A stretch of 64,000 bases of DNA from Solibacillus sp. FSL W7-1464 (GCF_038004425.1 NZ_JBBORC010000001.1:1279001-1343000), one strand, 5' to 3'; shown: positions 41,769-52,440, counted from the stretch's first letter. Numbers and translations are program-made. Notes: a model not told the origin generated them from the letters alone.

Positions 41769-43247
41769 ATTAGCGAGCATATTTTTCAGCAATTGGCAGA
41801 ACGTACGAATGGTGATCTTTATATCGGCGTTGTAGGACCTGTTAGGGTAGGGAAATCGACGTTTGTTAAAAAGGTAATGGAAGGCGTGATTTTACCTAAT
41901 ATCGAAAATGCCGAGGACCGCATGCGGGCGATGGATGAACTACCACAAAGTTCACCTGGACCTACAATTATGACGGCTGAACCAAAGTTTGTCCCAGCAC
42001 AGGGAACTACGGTTGCCTTTGGGGAAAGTGCAATACCGTTTCGCGTAAGATTGGTAGATTGTGTTGGCTATGTGATTGATGGCGCAAAAGGCTATGAGGA
42101 TGAGTCAGGACCGAAGTTTGTGCAAACACCTTGGCATAATGAAGCGATAGCGTTTCAGGAGGCTGCTAAAATCGGTACCGACAAAGTAATTCGGGACCAT
42201 GCCAATATCGGAATTGTTGTGACAACTGACGGAACGGTAAATGGCATGTCGCGAGCGGCGGTGGAAAAAGCCGAACAGCAAATTATTGAGCAACTTACAG
42301 AGATCGGAAAACCTTTTGTCATTGTGCTGAATAGTACAACACCGCATTCAGCCGAAACCTTGCAATTACAGAATACCCTGGCACAAAAATATGATGTTCC
42401 TGTTATTCCGACGGCCATTCAACATATGCAGTTGAGCGATGTAATGCTCATTTTGCAAGAAGCGTTATTTGAGTTTAATGTAAATGAAATTCAAGTGGAA
42501 AAACCGGATTGGTTGGATGTTTTGGATGATACTCATCATTTAAATGAAACATTGGCATTTGCGACGGCGCAATTACAGGATGATGCAATGAAAATCCGTG
42601 ATGTGGAAGCAGCAAGTCAACTGCTTCGTGAAATCGATTTTGTAGAAAGTTGCACCGTTGAAAATATTGATGCTGGACAGGGGATTGCAACATTACGTGT
42701 CAACATTCACAACGATTACTATAAGGAAACGTGTACCGAATTTCTCGAAAAACCGGTCGATACAAAGAAAGAATGGCTCCTATTTATTAAGGAAGCTTCA
42801 GAGGCAAAAGCGGCACAGAGAAGATTCCGCGATGCGATTGAACAGGCGAAGGAACACGGTTATGGTGTCACATTGCCTGCGATGGATGAATTTGATCCGA
42901 GCGAGCCGGAACTGATTGAACAAAACAATTTCTATGGGGTCCGCATGAAGGCGAAAGCTCCTTCTTATCATATTATTAGAATTGATATGGAAGCGGAATT
43001 CTCACCATTGATCGGATCTGAATTCCATAGTCAGCATCTGCTGAAAGATTTGCAGCATGCCTATGAATTTGATCGCCAGGCATTATGGCAAACGCAACTG
43101 TTCGGGACTCCGCTTCATGAAGTGCTGACGGAAAGTATTCGTTTCAAAATGAAAAGTGTTCCGACACATGCGAAAAACAGAATGCGTCTAATGCTCGAAA
43201 GATTGATAAATGAAGGTGAAAGAGGTTTAATTACATTTATTATCTAA
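41769..43247 (+). CDS. spoIVA: Spore coat morphogenetic ATPase SpoIVA, ATT start
   Basis: SpoIVA forms the basement layer of the spore coat by ATP-driven polymerisation on the forespore membrane. The Walker A-like GPVRVGKST lies ~25 residues in; a sensor/Walker B region (RLVDCVGYV) and the C-terminal region needed for forespore docking follow. The start is set at ATT 41769: AAAGGAGG (41754-41761) is seven bases upstream and the product is then 492 residues with the N-terminus aligned to B. subtilis SpoIVA. No ATG/GTG fits. The only standard alternative, TTG 41733, gives 504 residues, has no ribosome binding site and would translate through AAAGGAGG. Confidence 0.93.
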   Translation: MSEHIFQQLAERTNGDLYIGVVGPVRVGKSTFVKKVMEGVILPNIENAEDRMRAMDELPQSSPGPTIMTAEPKFVPAQGTTVAFGESAIPFRVRLVDCVGYVIDGAKGYEDESGPKFVQTPWHNEAIAFQEAAKIGTDKVIRDHANIGIVVTTDGTVNGMSRAAVEKAEQQIIEQLTEIGKPFVIVLNSTTPHSAETLQLQNTLAQKYDVPVIPTAIQHMQLSDVMLILQEALFEFNVNEIQVEKPDWLDVLDDTHHLNETLAFATAQLQDDAMKIRDVEAASQLLREIDFVESCTVENIDAGQGIATLRVNIHNDYYKETCTEFLEKPVDTKKEWLLFIKEASEAKAAQRRFRDAIEQAKEHGYGVTLPAMDEFDPSEPELIEQNNFYGVRMKAKAPSYHIIRIDMEAEFSPLIGSEFHSQHLLKDLQHAYEFDRQALWQTQLFGTPLHEVLTESIRFKMKSVPTHAKNRMRLMLERLINEGERGLITFII

Positions 43248-43275
43248 CATAATAACTGAATATGAAATACGAGAG

Positions 43276-43332
43276 ATTACAGGGCTGTTCACTTTTATAG
43301 GTGAATTGTCCTGTAATTTTAGTTTTTTTTCG
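43276..43332 (+). terminator. Terminator after spoIVA
   Basis: ATTACAGGGCTGTTCAC (43276-43292) pairs with GTGAATTGTCCTGTAAT (43301-43317) with one mismatch, followed by TTTAGTTTTTTTT. Confidence 0.85.
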
Positions 43333-43446
43333 AAAAATGATGAAATATATATAAAACATGGAGGAATTCAGTTGCGTCGCGGTTTTCTGTATGTTAATCT
43401 TTTTACAGGATTTAGATTCATGACCCTTTGAGAGGAGGTGAATGGT

Positions 43447-43719
43447 GTGAATAAAACAGAATTAGTAAACTCTGTTGCTGAAGCTGCAGGTCTTTCTAAA
43501 AAAGACGCTTCTAAAGCAGTTGAAGCTGTATTTGATACAATTCAAGATGCTCTTGCAAAGGGTGACAAAGTACAATTAATCGGTTTTGGTAACTTTGAAG
43601 TTCGTGAGCGCGCAGCACGTAAAGGTCGTAACCCGCAAACGGGTAAAGAAATCGAAATTGCTGCTTCTAAAGTACCTGCTTTCAAGCCAGGTAAAGCACT
43701 TAAGGACGCTGTAAAATAA
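43447..43719 (+). CDS. hbs: DNA-binding protein HU
   Basis: This 90-residue histone-like protein packs and bends DNA as a homodimer. It starts (V/M)[20 protein letters not shown] and carries the beta-arm signature [21 protein letters not shown] split around residue 46-66. The start is GTG 43447 with AGAGGAGGTG upstream; a GTG at 43438 overlaps that site. Length equals the Bacillus HBsu type. It stands alone between two terminators and lies downstream of spoIVA as in B. subtilis. Confidence 0.97.
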   Translation: MNKTELVNSVAEAAGLSKKDASKAVEAVFDTIQDALAKGDKVQLIGFGNFEVRERAARKGRNPQTGKEIEIAASKVPAFKPGKALKDAVK

Positions 43720-43739
43720 TTCAGTTTCTCGAGGTACAT

Positions 43740-43777
43740 AGAGCAGCTCTCAGTCTAACTGGGAGCTGCTCTTTTTT
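43740..43777 (+). terminator. Terminator after hbs
   Basis: AGAGCAGCTC (43740-43749) pairs with GAGCTGCTCT (43763-43772), followed by TTTTT. Confidence 0.9.
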
Positions 43778-43975
43778 ACGTCCAGGCTCAAGTGCCAGCT
43801 TCTCGCACCATTAGGACCCTCTTCCAAAACCAGTGAAGCGTTTACTTTTACGTCGGGACCTCCTAGTCTAGCGGCTCACATGAAGTGAGTCATGGGGGTT
43901 TGCCACAAGGTAGTGGCGTTTTGCCCACTCTGAGATGAACGCGCGCTTCAGCCCATCTGTTCATTTCAGTTGTTT
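43778..43975. repeat. GC-rich intergenic repeat R3
   Basis: A gene-free stretch of short hairpins, for example CTCACATGAAGTGAG (~43876-43890) and GCCACAAGGTAGTGGC (~43903-43918). It is of the same kind as R1, R2 and R4, though few exact words are shared. The remaining 43976-44164 is AT-rich with no recognised feature apart from the folE leader. Confidence 0.5.
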
Positions 43976-44164
43976 TTAACCAACTATGCTAAAAATAGTA
44001 GAACTGTTTTGAACTTATGAGCTTAATGTGCTACGATTCAAGAGTGTATTTAACCTTTTTCGTATAGGGATTATCAAGCAGTGAAAAATTCAAATAGAAT
44101 AAAAATTGATTTCATATAGATTTATACATAATAAACGTTTTGGTTTGTAGGAGGAATTTGTTTC

Positions 44165-44734
44165 ATGTCAAATGTCGATTTAAAAAAGATAGAAGAAGCA
44201 GTAAAGATGATTTTGGAAGCAGTGGGGGAAGATGTGGCGCGTGAAGGATTACTGGATACACCAAAACGTGTTTCAAAAATGTATGCGGAAATGTTCAGCG
44301 GCTTACAAGAAGATCCGCGTGATTATTTCAGCACTGTATTCCATGAAGATCATGAAGAACTTGTATTAGTGAAGGATATTCCATTTTATTCAATGTGCGA
44401 ACATCATTTAGTTCCGTTTTATGGAACAGCCCATATTGCCTACATTCCGAAAGACGGAAAAGTTGCAGGTTTAAGTAAACTTGGACGCTGCCTGGAATCG
44501 GTAGCACGCCGCCCTCAACTTCAGGAACGTATTACATCAACTGTAGCGGATACAATTATGGAAATGCTAAATCCAAAAGGTGTATATGTTGTCGTGGAAG
44601 CGGAACATATGTGCATGACGATGCGCGGATTAAAAAAACCGGGCTCTAAAACGGTTACAGCTGTAGCACGGGGAATTTATGAACAGGACGATGTAAAACG
44701 CAATGAAGTGAATACATTCATCCAAATGAAATAA
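44165..44734 (+). CDS. folE: GTP cyclohydrolase I
   Basis: The 189-residue enzyme converts GTP to dihydroneopterin triphosphate, the first step of folate synthesis. The zinc ligands lie in [13 protein letters not shown] (residues ~78-90) and [11 protein letters not shown] (~145-155). [11 protein letters not shown] is the nucleotide-binding stretch (~98-108). AGGAGGAATT precedes the ATG. In B. subtilis it is mtrA, co-transcribed with mtrB; here mtrB follows 55 bp on. Confidence 0.97.
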   Translation: MSNVDLKKIEEAVKMILEAVGEDVAREGLLDTPKRVSKMYAEMFSGLQEDPRDYFSTVFHEDHEELVLVKDIPFYSMCEHHLVPFYGTAHIAYIPKDGKVAGLSKLGRCLESVARRPQLQERITSTVADTIMEMLNPKGVYVVVEAEHMCMTMRGLKKPGSKTVTAVARGIYEQDDVKRNEVNTFIQMK

Positions 44735-44789
44735 TAATAACAAATATGGTATTATAGACAAAGAAATTAACACGTGGGGAGATTGTATA

Positions 44790-45005
44790 ATGGGACAATC
44801 AGAATATATTATTATCGAAGCAGAAGAAGATGGTGTACATGTTATTGGTTTAACGCGCGGGACAGATACAAAATTCCACCATTCAGAAAAGCTGGATGCC
44901 GGAGAAGTCATGATTGCCCAGTTTACTGAACATACATCAGCCATGAAAATTCGAGGGAAAGCTAAAATTCACTCTGCACATGGTACGGTTCAAAGTAAAA
45001 AGTAG
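44790..45005 (+). CDS. mtrB: trp RNA-binding attenuation protein (TRAP)
   Basis: The 71-residue subunit of the 11-mer ring binds tryptophan and GAG/UAG repeats in trp leader RNAs. It shows [19 protein letters not shown] and [21 protein letters not shown] split across the RNA- and Trp-binding strands. GGGGAG precedes the ATG. Its classical target, the trp operon, is not in its usual place between aroH and hisC in this window, so its targets must be elsewhere. Confidence 0.95.
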   Translation: MGQSEYIIIEAEEDGVHVIGLTRGTDTKFHHSEKLDAGEVMIAQFTEHTSAMKIRGKAKIHSAHGTVQSKK

Positions 45006-45074
45006 CATATCGTAATTCTCAGACAAATATAGGATTGTACTTATGCTTTATAACATTGAAATGGAGTAATTTCT

Positions 45075-45815
45075 ATGAATGCAACATCTATTACACAATC
45101 GGTTCAGACACTAAAATCTAATATTCTTCAGCATGTTCATCATAGAGCATTACTTCAAAATGTTGGACAACCGACTTTACAGGAAGAACAACTGTTTTTC
45201 ATTCAGCTTCCGTTTTTAAACGGTGCTCTTATGGACGATGGACATAAGGTAAGTGCGGTCACTGTCGGGATTGTACATGCTTCACTTACAGAGCACGAAA
45301 TGGTGAAGGAAGTGGAAGCAACGAGTAAAGAACAGCAGCTGCTTGTCCTTTCAGGTGATTATTATAGTGGCCGATATTATCAGTTACTTGCACAAACTGG
45401 GAATATTTACTTAATCCAAAAGTTATCGGAAGGAATCGTAAATCGCTGCGAGCATCAAATACGTGTTTACGAGGCGCAAAAACGGTCACTTGAACAGTGG
45501 ATTGAAAGTTTGATGATAATTGAAAGCGAATTAATCGCCAAATATTATGATGTATACGGTTTCACATTCTATACAGAACTGATGCAGCAAACATTAACAT
45601 ATATTCGTTTGAAAAAAGAGCTGGATTTATTGAAAAAAGGGCAGCCTTGTTTTTTATCTAAGGCGTTTTCAGCGGATTTGACTCTGATGGACTCTATTGT
45701 TGAGGCTTTCCAAGATCATTTACATGACATGGAGCGACAATTGAGGGATAACTTGTCGAATATCGATATAAAAGATGAATTAAAACATTCCATTGAGCAA
45801 TACATCACTTTTTAG
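45075..45815 (+). CDS. hepS: Heptaprenyl diphosphate synthase component I
   Basis: The 246-residue HEPPP_synt_1 protein is the small, regulatory half of the two-part enzyme that makes the C35 side chain of menaquinone-7. The sequence is largely helical and has no DDxxD motif of its own, which is normal for this subunit. A weak ATGGAG site precedes the ATG. It lies just ahead of menG and hepT, the conserved hepS-menG-hepT trio. Confidence 0.9.
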   Translation: MNATSITQSVQTLKSNILQHVHHRALLQNVGQPTLQEEQLFFIQLPFLNGALMDDGHKVSAVTVGIVHASLTEHEMVKEVEATSKEQQLLVLSGDYYSGRYYQLLAQTGNIYLIQKLSEGIVNRCEHQIRVYEAQKRSLEQWIESLMIIESELIAKYYDVYGFTFYTELMQQTLTYIRLKKELDLLKKGQPCFLSKAFSADLTLMDSIVEAFQDHLHDMERQLRDNLSNIDIKDELKHSIEQYITF

Positions 45816-45840
45816 TGAGTTTAGAAAGGTCTTGAAAAAA

Positions 45841-46542
45841 ATGGCGAAATCGAAAGAACAACATGTTCATGAAGTGTTTGAAAACATTTCAGAGAGCTAC
45901 GATAAAATGAACTCGGTCATTAGCTTCCAAATGCATGTTGGATGGCGTGAAGATACGATGAAACGTATGGCAGTAAAAAAAGGGTCGAAATGCCTTGACG
46001 TTTGCTGCGGAACAGCTGATTGGACGATCGCTTTATCAAAAGCAGTCGGTGAAGAAGGGGAAGTAAAAGGGCTGGATTTCAGTGAAAATATGCTGAAAGT
46101 CGGCAAGCAGAAAACAGAGAGCATCCCGAATATCGAACTGATTCACGGAAATGCAATGGAACTACCATTTGAAGATAATACATTTGATTACGTAACAATT
46201 GGCTTTGGCCTGCGGAATGTACCGGATTATATGCAAGTATTGCGTGAAATGAATCGGGTCGTTAAGCCAGGCGGAATGGTTGTATGTCTGGAAACGTCTC
46301 AATCTGAAATTCCGGTTTATCGTCAACTTTTCCGTTTTTACTTTAATCATATTATGCCGCTGTTCGGAAAGATTTTTGCGAAAAGCTATAAGGAATATTC
46401 ATGGCTGCAAAAGTCCGCGAATGATTTTCCTGGCATGAAAAAATTAGCGCAAATGTTCCGTGAAGCCGGATATGAAAATGTCACATATAAACCATATAGC
46501 GGTGGGGCAGCAGCTATGCACATGGGTTTTAAGAAGAAATAA
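45841..46542 (+). CDS. menG: Demethylmenaquinone methyltransferase
   Basis: The 233-residue SAM-dependent UbiE/MenG enzyme methylates demethylmenaquinone in the last step of menaquinone synthesis. The SAM site DVCCGTADW is at residues ~49-57. [20 protein letters not shown] (~102-121) and the UbiE signature near the C-terminus follow. The ATG at 45841 gives the same length as the B. subtilis protein; an in-frame codon at 45793 inside hepS is unlikely. AGAAAGG lies upstream. Confidence 0.95.
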   Translation: MAKSKEQHVHEVFENISESYDKMNSVISFQMHVGWREDTMKRMAVKKGSKCLDVCCGTADWTIALSKAVGEEGEVKGLDFSENMLKVGKQKTESIPNIELIHGNAMELPFEDNTFDYVTIGFGLRNVPDYMQVLREMNRVVKPGGMVVCLETSQSEIPVYRQLFRFYFNHIMPLFGKIFAKSYKEYSWLQKSANDFPGMKKLAQMFREAGYENVTYKPYSGGAAAMHMGFKKK

Positions 46543-46564
46543 AAGTGGGAGTAGGTTTTGACGC

Positions 46565-47539
46565 GTGGAAAAGATGAAAATCAAAATGCTATATGCCGAT
46601 ATTAAATCAGATATAGAAGTCATCGAAAACGAATTGGAACAAGCGTTGAATTCATCTTCACACTTATTGAATGATGCCTCTATCCATTTACTGCAAGCTG
46701 GTGGAAAACGTATTCGACCAGTATTTACGTTACTAAGTGCCAAGTTTGGTGACTATAATATTGACCGAATGAAAAACATTGCCGTCCCCCTTGAATTAAT
46801 TCATATGGGTTCATTGGTACACGATGATGTAATTGATAATTCCGATATGCGCCGAGGCCGGGAGACGGTGAAAGCACAATGGAACAACCGTGTGGCGATG
46901 TATACAGGTAATTTTATATTTGCACGTGCATTACAATATGTAACAAGCATTGAAAACCCAAGAGCCCATCAAATATTAGCCAAAACAATGGTTGAGCTGG
47001 TAAATGGTGAAGTCATTCAAATTGAGGATAAGTTTCGTTTAGATCAAAGTTTGAAAGATTATTTCCGACGTATTAAACGTAAAACTGCTTTATTGATTGA
47101 ATCAAGTTGTGAACTTGGTGCGGTCGTAAGTGGTGCCGATGAACAAACAGCAAGGCATTTAAAGCGCTACGGTTATTTTGTGGGAATGAGCTTTCAGATA
47201 GTAGATGATATATTAGATTTTACAGCGACAGACAAACAGCTCGGGAAACCGGCTGGCAGTGATTTAATGAACGGGAATGTCACATTGCCGATATTGCTGA
47301 TGAAAGATGATCCGCAGCTTGCCCCTTATTTAAAGAAAGTGGCATCGGCAGGATTAACGGAAGAAGAGCGCCAGAGTATGCTGGCGCTTGTTCGTAATTC
47401 GGAAGCAATTAAAGAAGCAACCCATATTAGTAATTTGTATTTAAAAAAGGCTTTAAAAGAGGTCGAGGCACTGCCGAAGCACCCAATGAAGAAAAAGTTG
47501 CGTGATATTGCGCTGTTCATGGGGAAGAGAAAATCCTAA
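46565..47539 (+). CDS. hepT: Heptaprenyl diphosphate synthase component II
   Basis: The 324-residue trans-prenyltransferase is the catalytic half of the HepS/HepT pair. The first aspartate motif is HDDVIDNSDMRRG (~residues 81-93) and the second is VDDILDFT (~212-219). Chain-length elements lie before the first motif. The start is GTG 46565 with GGGAGTAGG upstream, or ATG 46574. It ends the hepS-menG-hepT group; a repeat-bearing spacer separates it from ndk. Confidence 0.95.
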   Translation: MEKMKIKMLYADIKSDIEVIENELEQALNSSSHLLNDASIHLLQAGGKRIRPVFTLLSAKFGDYNIDRMKNIAVPLELIHMGSLVHDDVIDNSDMRRGRETVKAQWNNRVAMYTGNFIFARALQYVTSIENPRAHQILAKTMVELVNGEVIQIEDKFRLDQSLKDYFRRIKRKTALLIESSCELGAVVSGADEQTARHLKRYGYFVGMSFQIVDDILDFTATDKQLGKPAGSDLMNGNVTLPILLMKDDPQLAPYLKKVASAGLTEEERQSMLALVRNSEAIKEATHISNLYLKKALKEVEALPKHPMKKKLRDIALFMGKRKS

Positions 47540-47635
47540 AATAATCTAGCCAAATGATAGAATGATCATAAGTTATGGATGACAAAATTTAATGTCAAGG
47601 CAAGTTGATTGGAATGGAGGGGAGGCGAGTGTTCG

Positions 47636-47865
47636 TGCTGACGGTTTCACCTTTCGCACTGTTAAAACACTAGCTGACGGCTAGCGCCTTTCGCTAAAAG
47701 ATTTTCTCTGTGACGAAAGCGTAAGCGACAGGAGCACTGACGCCTGAGACTGGGAACAAAAGCTAAGAACGCCACGTCCTGTGGCAATGCTTTTTGTGAC
47801 CAACTTCGTGTTGGCCTCACGCCCGCGGAAAGCGTCCGACCCGCAATGGAAATCAACTCTATGTT
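47636..47865. repeat. GC-rich intergenic repeat R4
   Basis: The stretch has CGAAAGCGTAAGCGACAGG, the hairpin GCCACGTCCTGTGGC (47771-47785), the hairpin CCAACTTCGTGTTGG (47800-47814) and CCGCGGAAAGCGTCCG (47823-47838). The last recurs exactly in R2; the hairpins recur in inverse orientation in R1. No gene is seen in the 440-bp gap 47540-47979. Confidence 0.65.
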
Positions 47866-47979
47866 ATGAGACGTGCCAATTTATGGGCAAATCTAATATT
47901 TGTTGCAGTATGAGTAGGAATTTGGTAATATTTATCGGTAGGTGTAAAACCTTTTACTCAAATTTAAGGAGTGTTTATA

Positions 47980-48399
47980 ATGGCAATCGAAAAAACATTT
48001 TTAATGGTTAAACCAGATGGCGTAGAACGTCAAGTAATCGGAGATATCGTTGATCGTTTTGAGCGTCGCGGTTTCGTAATGCGCGGAGCAAAATTAATGG
48101 TACCAACTCGTGATTTAGCTGAAAAACACTATGCAGAGCACGCTGAGCGTCCTTTCTTCGGTGAACTAGTAGACTTCATCACTTCAGGCCCAGTATTCGG
48201 TATGGTTTGGGAAGGCGAAAACGTTATCCAATTATCTCGTATCATGATGGGTGCTACAAAGCCGGAAGAATCAGCTCCTGGTACAATCCGCGGTGACTAC
48301 GCTGTAACTTTATCACACAACGTAATCCACGGTTCTGACTCTTTAGCTTCTGCTGAGCGTGAAATCGGTTTATGGTTCCCAGAAGGAATCGCAGAATAA
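47980..48399 (+). CDS. ndk: Nucleoside diphosphate kinase
   Basis: The 139-residue enzyme balances NTP pools by phosphate transfer through a His. It shows [13 protein letters not shown] at the start, the active site [16 protein letters not shown] with the catalytic His at ~115, and the short bacterial C-terminus. The start ATG 47980 follows TAAGGAG. As in B. subtilis it lies between hepT and cheR, though with two small genes inserted after it. Confidence 0.97.
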   Translation: MAIEKTFLMVKPDGVERQVIGDIVDRFERRGFVMRGAKLMVPTRDLAEKHYAEHAERPFFGELVDFITSGPVFGMVWEGENVIQLSRIMMGATKPEESAPGTIRGDYAVTLSHNVIHGSDSLASAEREIGLWFPEGIAE

Positions 48400-48411
48400 T
48401 TAAATTTACAG

Positions 48412-48446
48412 AAAAGCTATCACTTTTAAAGTGATAGCTTTTTTTA
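48412..48446 (+). terminator. Terminator after ndk
   Basis: AAAAGCTATCAC (48412-48423) pairs perfectly with GTGATAGCTTTT (48431-48442), then TTT. Confidence 0.9.
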
Positions 48447-48563
48447 TATGGAACAGGAAAAGCATGGACGATTAATGGTATAATAAATCGGAATAATGAA
48501 ACTATTTTTGGAATACATACGTATAAAAAGTATCGATTGAATTTAGTAGAAAGGGTGACATCC

Positions 48564-48785
48564 ATGTTCTGGGCAATGATTACAATAATCGCTGTAGTAG
48601 GGATTTTAACGGATACGTATACGAAAAATAAAAATATCGAACTAAAACGCCTTGATAAAGAAATCAAGCTGGAAAAACTGAGACTTGAAACTTACGATAA
48701 AGAAACAGCGAAGATGCAGCTTGAATTGGAACAGACAAAGCAATTACTGCTGGAAACACAATTAACGGATCGGTCAGACAAGTAA
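48564..48785 (+). CDS. Small membrane-anchored coiled-coil protein 1
   Basis: The 73-residue product has an N-terminal membrane helix (MFWAMITIIAVVGILTDTY) followed by a charged helix of coiled-coil character ending QLELEQTKQLLLE. It is a clear paralogue of the next gene. The start was set at ATG 48564 with AAAGGGTG upstream; a TTG at 48537 lies before that site. The plan (one helix plus cytoplasmic coiled coil) resembles PspB-like proteins, but no homology is claimed. Confidence 0.7.
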   Translation: MFWAMITIIAVVGILTDTYTKNKNIELKRLDKEIKLEKLRLETYDKETAKMQLELEQTKQLLLETQLTDRSDK

Positions 48786-48809
48786 AATAATAATAATAAG
48801 AGGAGCGTA

Positions 48810-49049
48810 ATGAAGCGTATGGAAGATATTATTATTTTGTGCATTATTTTTGGTACAGGGGCTGGTATTGCATTAACGGCTATACTGACCGCACATAAAC
48901 GATCGAGTATGAAGCTGCAAATCAGAATGCTGGAAAAAGAAGCTGAACTTGAACAGATACGTCTGCAAAGCTACCATTCCGAAACGGAAAAGATGAAGCT
49001 TGAACTTGAGCAATCGAAACAACTTTTGCTGGAAAGACACAATGATTAA
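48810..49049 (+). CDS. Small membrane-anchored coiled-coil protein 2
   Basis: The 79-residue product is a paralogue of the preceding one. A membrane helix (IIILCIIFGTGAGIALTAIL) is followed by a coiled coil whose end (KMKLELEQSKQLLLE) nearly repeats KMQLELEQTKQLLLE of the neighbour. AAGAGGAG precedes ATG 48810; ATG 48819 is an alternative. Spacing of 24 bp suggests co-translation, possibly as a heteromer. B. subtilis has no equivalent pair between ndk and cheR as far as recalled. Confidence 0.7.
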   Translation: MKRMEDIIILCIIFGTGAGIALTAILTAHKRSSMKLQIRMLEKEAELEQIRLQSYHSETEKMKLELEQSKQLLLERHND

Positions 49050-49126
49050 CGTTTATGGACAAAAGGTGTTTCGGGTTCTGAAATTTTCAGCTATAATAGG
49101 CATACGTTAGATGAGGGGAAAGATGA

Positions 49127-49900
<774 letters not shown>

Positions 49901-49971
49901 TAGGACAAACATAGATGCTCTGTCGAACGTAGAAGCTTAAAGTGAGATATACTTTTAAAAGCTATATATGA

Positions 49972-50012
49972 ATGCGCTTTTCGGATAATAGAGCGAAAAG
50001 CGTATTTTTGTT
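49972..50012 (+). terminator. Terminator after cheR
   Basis: ATGCGCTTTTCG (49972-49983) pairs with CGAAAAGCGTAT (49994-50005), followed by TTTTG. Confidence 0.8.
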
Positions 50013-50165
50013 TCTTTTTGCTGAAAAATGTGCCGTTTTTTAGTTGGAACGTTCAGAATATTCTAAACTGTATTATTTAATGGCGGAATCGGTACTGTTA
50101 TTTAATTTGAAATATGTTATAGTGAAAAATACATACTTTAGCGAGTTGAAGGGAGAAAGTGTTTA

Positions 50166-51347
50166 ATGCGTTATTTAACAGCAGGTGAGTCACATGGACC
50201 ACAATTAACAACAATTATCGAGGGGTTGCCTTCTTTACTTCCAGTAACAGCAGAAAAAATTAATTATGATTTAAAACGTCGTCAAGGTGGTCATGGCCGA
50301 GGTCGTCGTATGCAAATTGAGACAGATACAGTGGAGATTGTATCAGGGGTCCGCCACGGAAAAACATTAGGCTCACCAATAGCATTAGTCGTAACAAATG
50401 ATGACTGGAAACATTGGACAAAAATTATGGGTGCAGCCGAGTTGCCGGAAGATATCGATCCATCTGAAATTAAACGTCAGATCTCACGTCCACGTCCAGG
50501 CCATGCTGACTTGGTCGGAGGGATGAAGTACGGTCATCGTGACTTGCGTAACGTACTGGAGCGTTCAAGTGCACGTGAAACGACAGTGCGTGTGGCAGTT
50601 GGCTCTGTTGCAAAAGCATTGCTAAACGAGCTTGGGATTTCGATTGTTTCCCATGTTACGGAAATTGTAGGTATTAAAGCCGACAGCAGTTTGCTGGAAG
50701 GTAAAACAGCAGATGAAATCCGTGCAATCATTGAGAACGATCCATGTTACTGTATCGATCCTGAAGCTTCAGCAAAAATGGTTACTGCTATTGATGAAGC
50801 AAAGCAAGCCGGGGATTCAATCGGCGGTGTCGTAGAAGTCATCGTAGAAGGTCTACCTGCCGGAATCGGATCTTACGTGCATTACGACCGTAAACTGGAT
50901 GCAAAACTGGCATCAGCTATGCTGAGCATCAATGCATTTAAAGGCGTTGAGTTTGGTATCGGTTTTGAAATGGCTCGTAAAAAAGGGTCTGAAGTTCATG
51001 ATGAAATTTTATGGGATGAAGAAAAGGGCTATACGCGCGCAACAAATCGTCTAGGTGGTTTGGAAGGCGGTATGACGACGGGAATGCCGATTGTCGTTCG
51101 CGGCGTAATGAAGCCAATTCCAACATTATATAAGCCATTGCAAAGTGTTGACATTGAAACAAAGGAGCCGTTTAAAGCAAGCGTGGAACGTTCTGACAGC
51201 TGTGCAGTACCTGCAGCTTCCATCGTTGCCGAACATGTTATTGCCTGGGAAATCGCCAATGCAATTGTCGAGCAGTTCCATAGTGACCAATTACCACAAT
51301 TAAAGGCGCAGTTAGATGAAATGCGTCTGTACACGAAGGAGTATTAA
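50166..51347 (+). CDS. aroC: Chorismate synthase
   Basis: The 393-residue FMN-dependent enzyme forms chorismate from EPSP. It starts [14 protein letters not shown], with the catalytic His in [20 protein letters not shown] (~38-52) and [12 protein letters not shown] (~133-144) are family signatures. AGGGAG precedes the ATG. First gene of the aroC-aroB-aroH-hisC-tyrA-aroA run; aroB starts directly after its stop. It is called aroF in B. subtilis. Confidence 0.97.
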   Translation: MRYLTAGESHGPQLTTIIEGLPSLLPVTAEKINYDLKRRQGGHGRGRRMQIETDTVEIVSGVRHGKTLGSPIALVVTNDDWKHWTKIMGAAELPEDIDPSEIKRQISRPRPGHADLVGGMKYGHRDLRNVLERSSARETTVRVAVGSVAKALLNELGISIVSHVTEIVGIKADSSLLEGKTADEIRAIIENDPCYCIDPEASAKMVTAIDEAKQAGDSIGGVVEVIVEGLPAGIGSYVHYDRKLDAKLASAMLSINAFKGVEFGIGFEMARKKGSEVHDEILWDEEKGYTRATNRLGGLEGGMTTGMPIVVRGVMKPIPTLYKPLQSVDIETKEPFKASVERSDSCAVPAASIVAEHVIAWEIANAIVEQFHSDQLPQLKAQLDEMRLYTKEY

Positions 51348-51348
51348 T

Positions 51349-52440
51349 ATGGAGATTCCGGTTCGTACTCCTTCACACTCGTATACTGTAACGATTGGAA
51401 AAGGCATATTACGTGAAGCTTTAACAGCACAGCATGACTTGTTTTCCAAAGCGGATAAAATCATCGTATTGACGGATGAAAATGTTTGGACAGCCCAGCA
51501 AAGCTATTTTGAAGCGAATTTCCCATATACATTCGAAGCACATGTCATGCCCGCAGGAGAAACATGTAAAAGCTTTGAAAATTACAATGACGTGCAAACC
51601 TATTTACTTAAGCAAAAATGTACGAGAAAATCACTCATTATCGCATTTGGCGGTGGAGCAGTCGGTGATTTGGCCGGCTTTGTTGCCGCTACTTATATGC
51701 GGGGAATTCCGTTTATCCAAGTGCCGACAACGATTTTGGCACATGATTCTGCTGTTGGCGGAAAGACGGCCATCAATCATGAATTAGGAAAAAATATGAT
51801 CGGTGCTTTTTACCAGCCGGAAGCTGTAGTTTTTGATACAACATTTTTACATAGCCTATCTGAAAAAGAAGTGCGCTCCGGGATGGCAGAAGTAATTAAA
51901 CATGCTTTAATTTCCGATGCGCTATGGGTGGAAGAGCTGCTCGAAGGAGATCATGTTACGGAGCTTCCGGAAGAACTCTTGGCGAATTATTTGGCGCATG
52001 GCATCCAAGTGAAGGCAACTATTGTCGAGCAGGATGAAACCGAACAGTCCGTCAGAAAGTACCTTAACTTAGGCCATACATACGGGCATGCGATTGAAGC
52101 TGCTGCAGGATATGGACGTGTAGCACATGGAGAAGCTGTCATGATGGGTCTTATTTTTACACTTTTATTAAGTGAGAAATTCGGAAAAGTAAATCATCAA
52201 TTTACAAAGCGCTTTTTACATTTTGCAATGGAAAATGGCTATCCTTTCGAAGCGGTTCAGGAATTTACCTTTGAGCAGCTGACTGAATATTTACTGAAAG
52301 ATAAAAAAGCCGACTACGGCCAATTGCAGTTCGTGCTGCTAGAAACGATCGGTCAGCCATTTGTCCAAAAAGTTGAACTTGAACAATGCAGAGAAATTGA
52401 TCGTCAACTAAGAGCATTATTAGCGGAGGTGCAGCAATGA
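51349..52440 (+). CDS. aroB: 3-dehydroquinate synthase
   Basis: The 363-residue NAD-dependent enzyme makes 3-dehydroquinate from DAHP. FGGGAVGDLAGFVAATYMRG (~residues 100-119) is the NAD/substrate region. The metal ligands come from the Glu in AEVIKH and the His residues of GHTYGHAIE and VAHGEAV. The ATG 51349 has AAGGAG upstream within the end of aroC. Its stop overlaps the aroH start (ATGA), so translation is coupled. Confidence 0.96.
   Translation: MEIPVRTPSHSYTVTIGKGILREALTAQHDLFSKADKIIVLTDENVWTAQQSYFEANFPYTFEAHVMPAGETCKSFENYNDVQTYLLKQKCTRKSLIIAFGGGAVGDLAGFVAATYMRGIPFIQVPTTILAHDSAVGGKTAINHELGKNMIGAFYQPEAVVFDTTFLHSLSEKEVRSGMAEVIKHALISDALWVEELLEGDHVTELPEELLANYLAHGIQVKATIVEQDETEQSVRKYLNLGHTYGHAIEAAAGYGRVAHGEAVMMGLIFTLLLSEKFGKVNHQFTKRFLHFAMENGYPFEAVQEFTFEQLTEYLLKDKKADYGQLQFVLLETIGQPFVQKVELEQCREIDRQLRALLAEVQQ

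Noticed and set aside
43778-43975. Possible CRISPR-like or tRNA-like structure in the hairpin-rich spacer
   Set aside because: There are no regularly spaced identical repeats with unique spacers, and no cloverleaf with the conserved T-loop was found.
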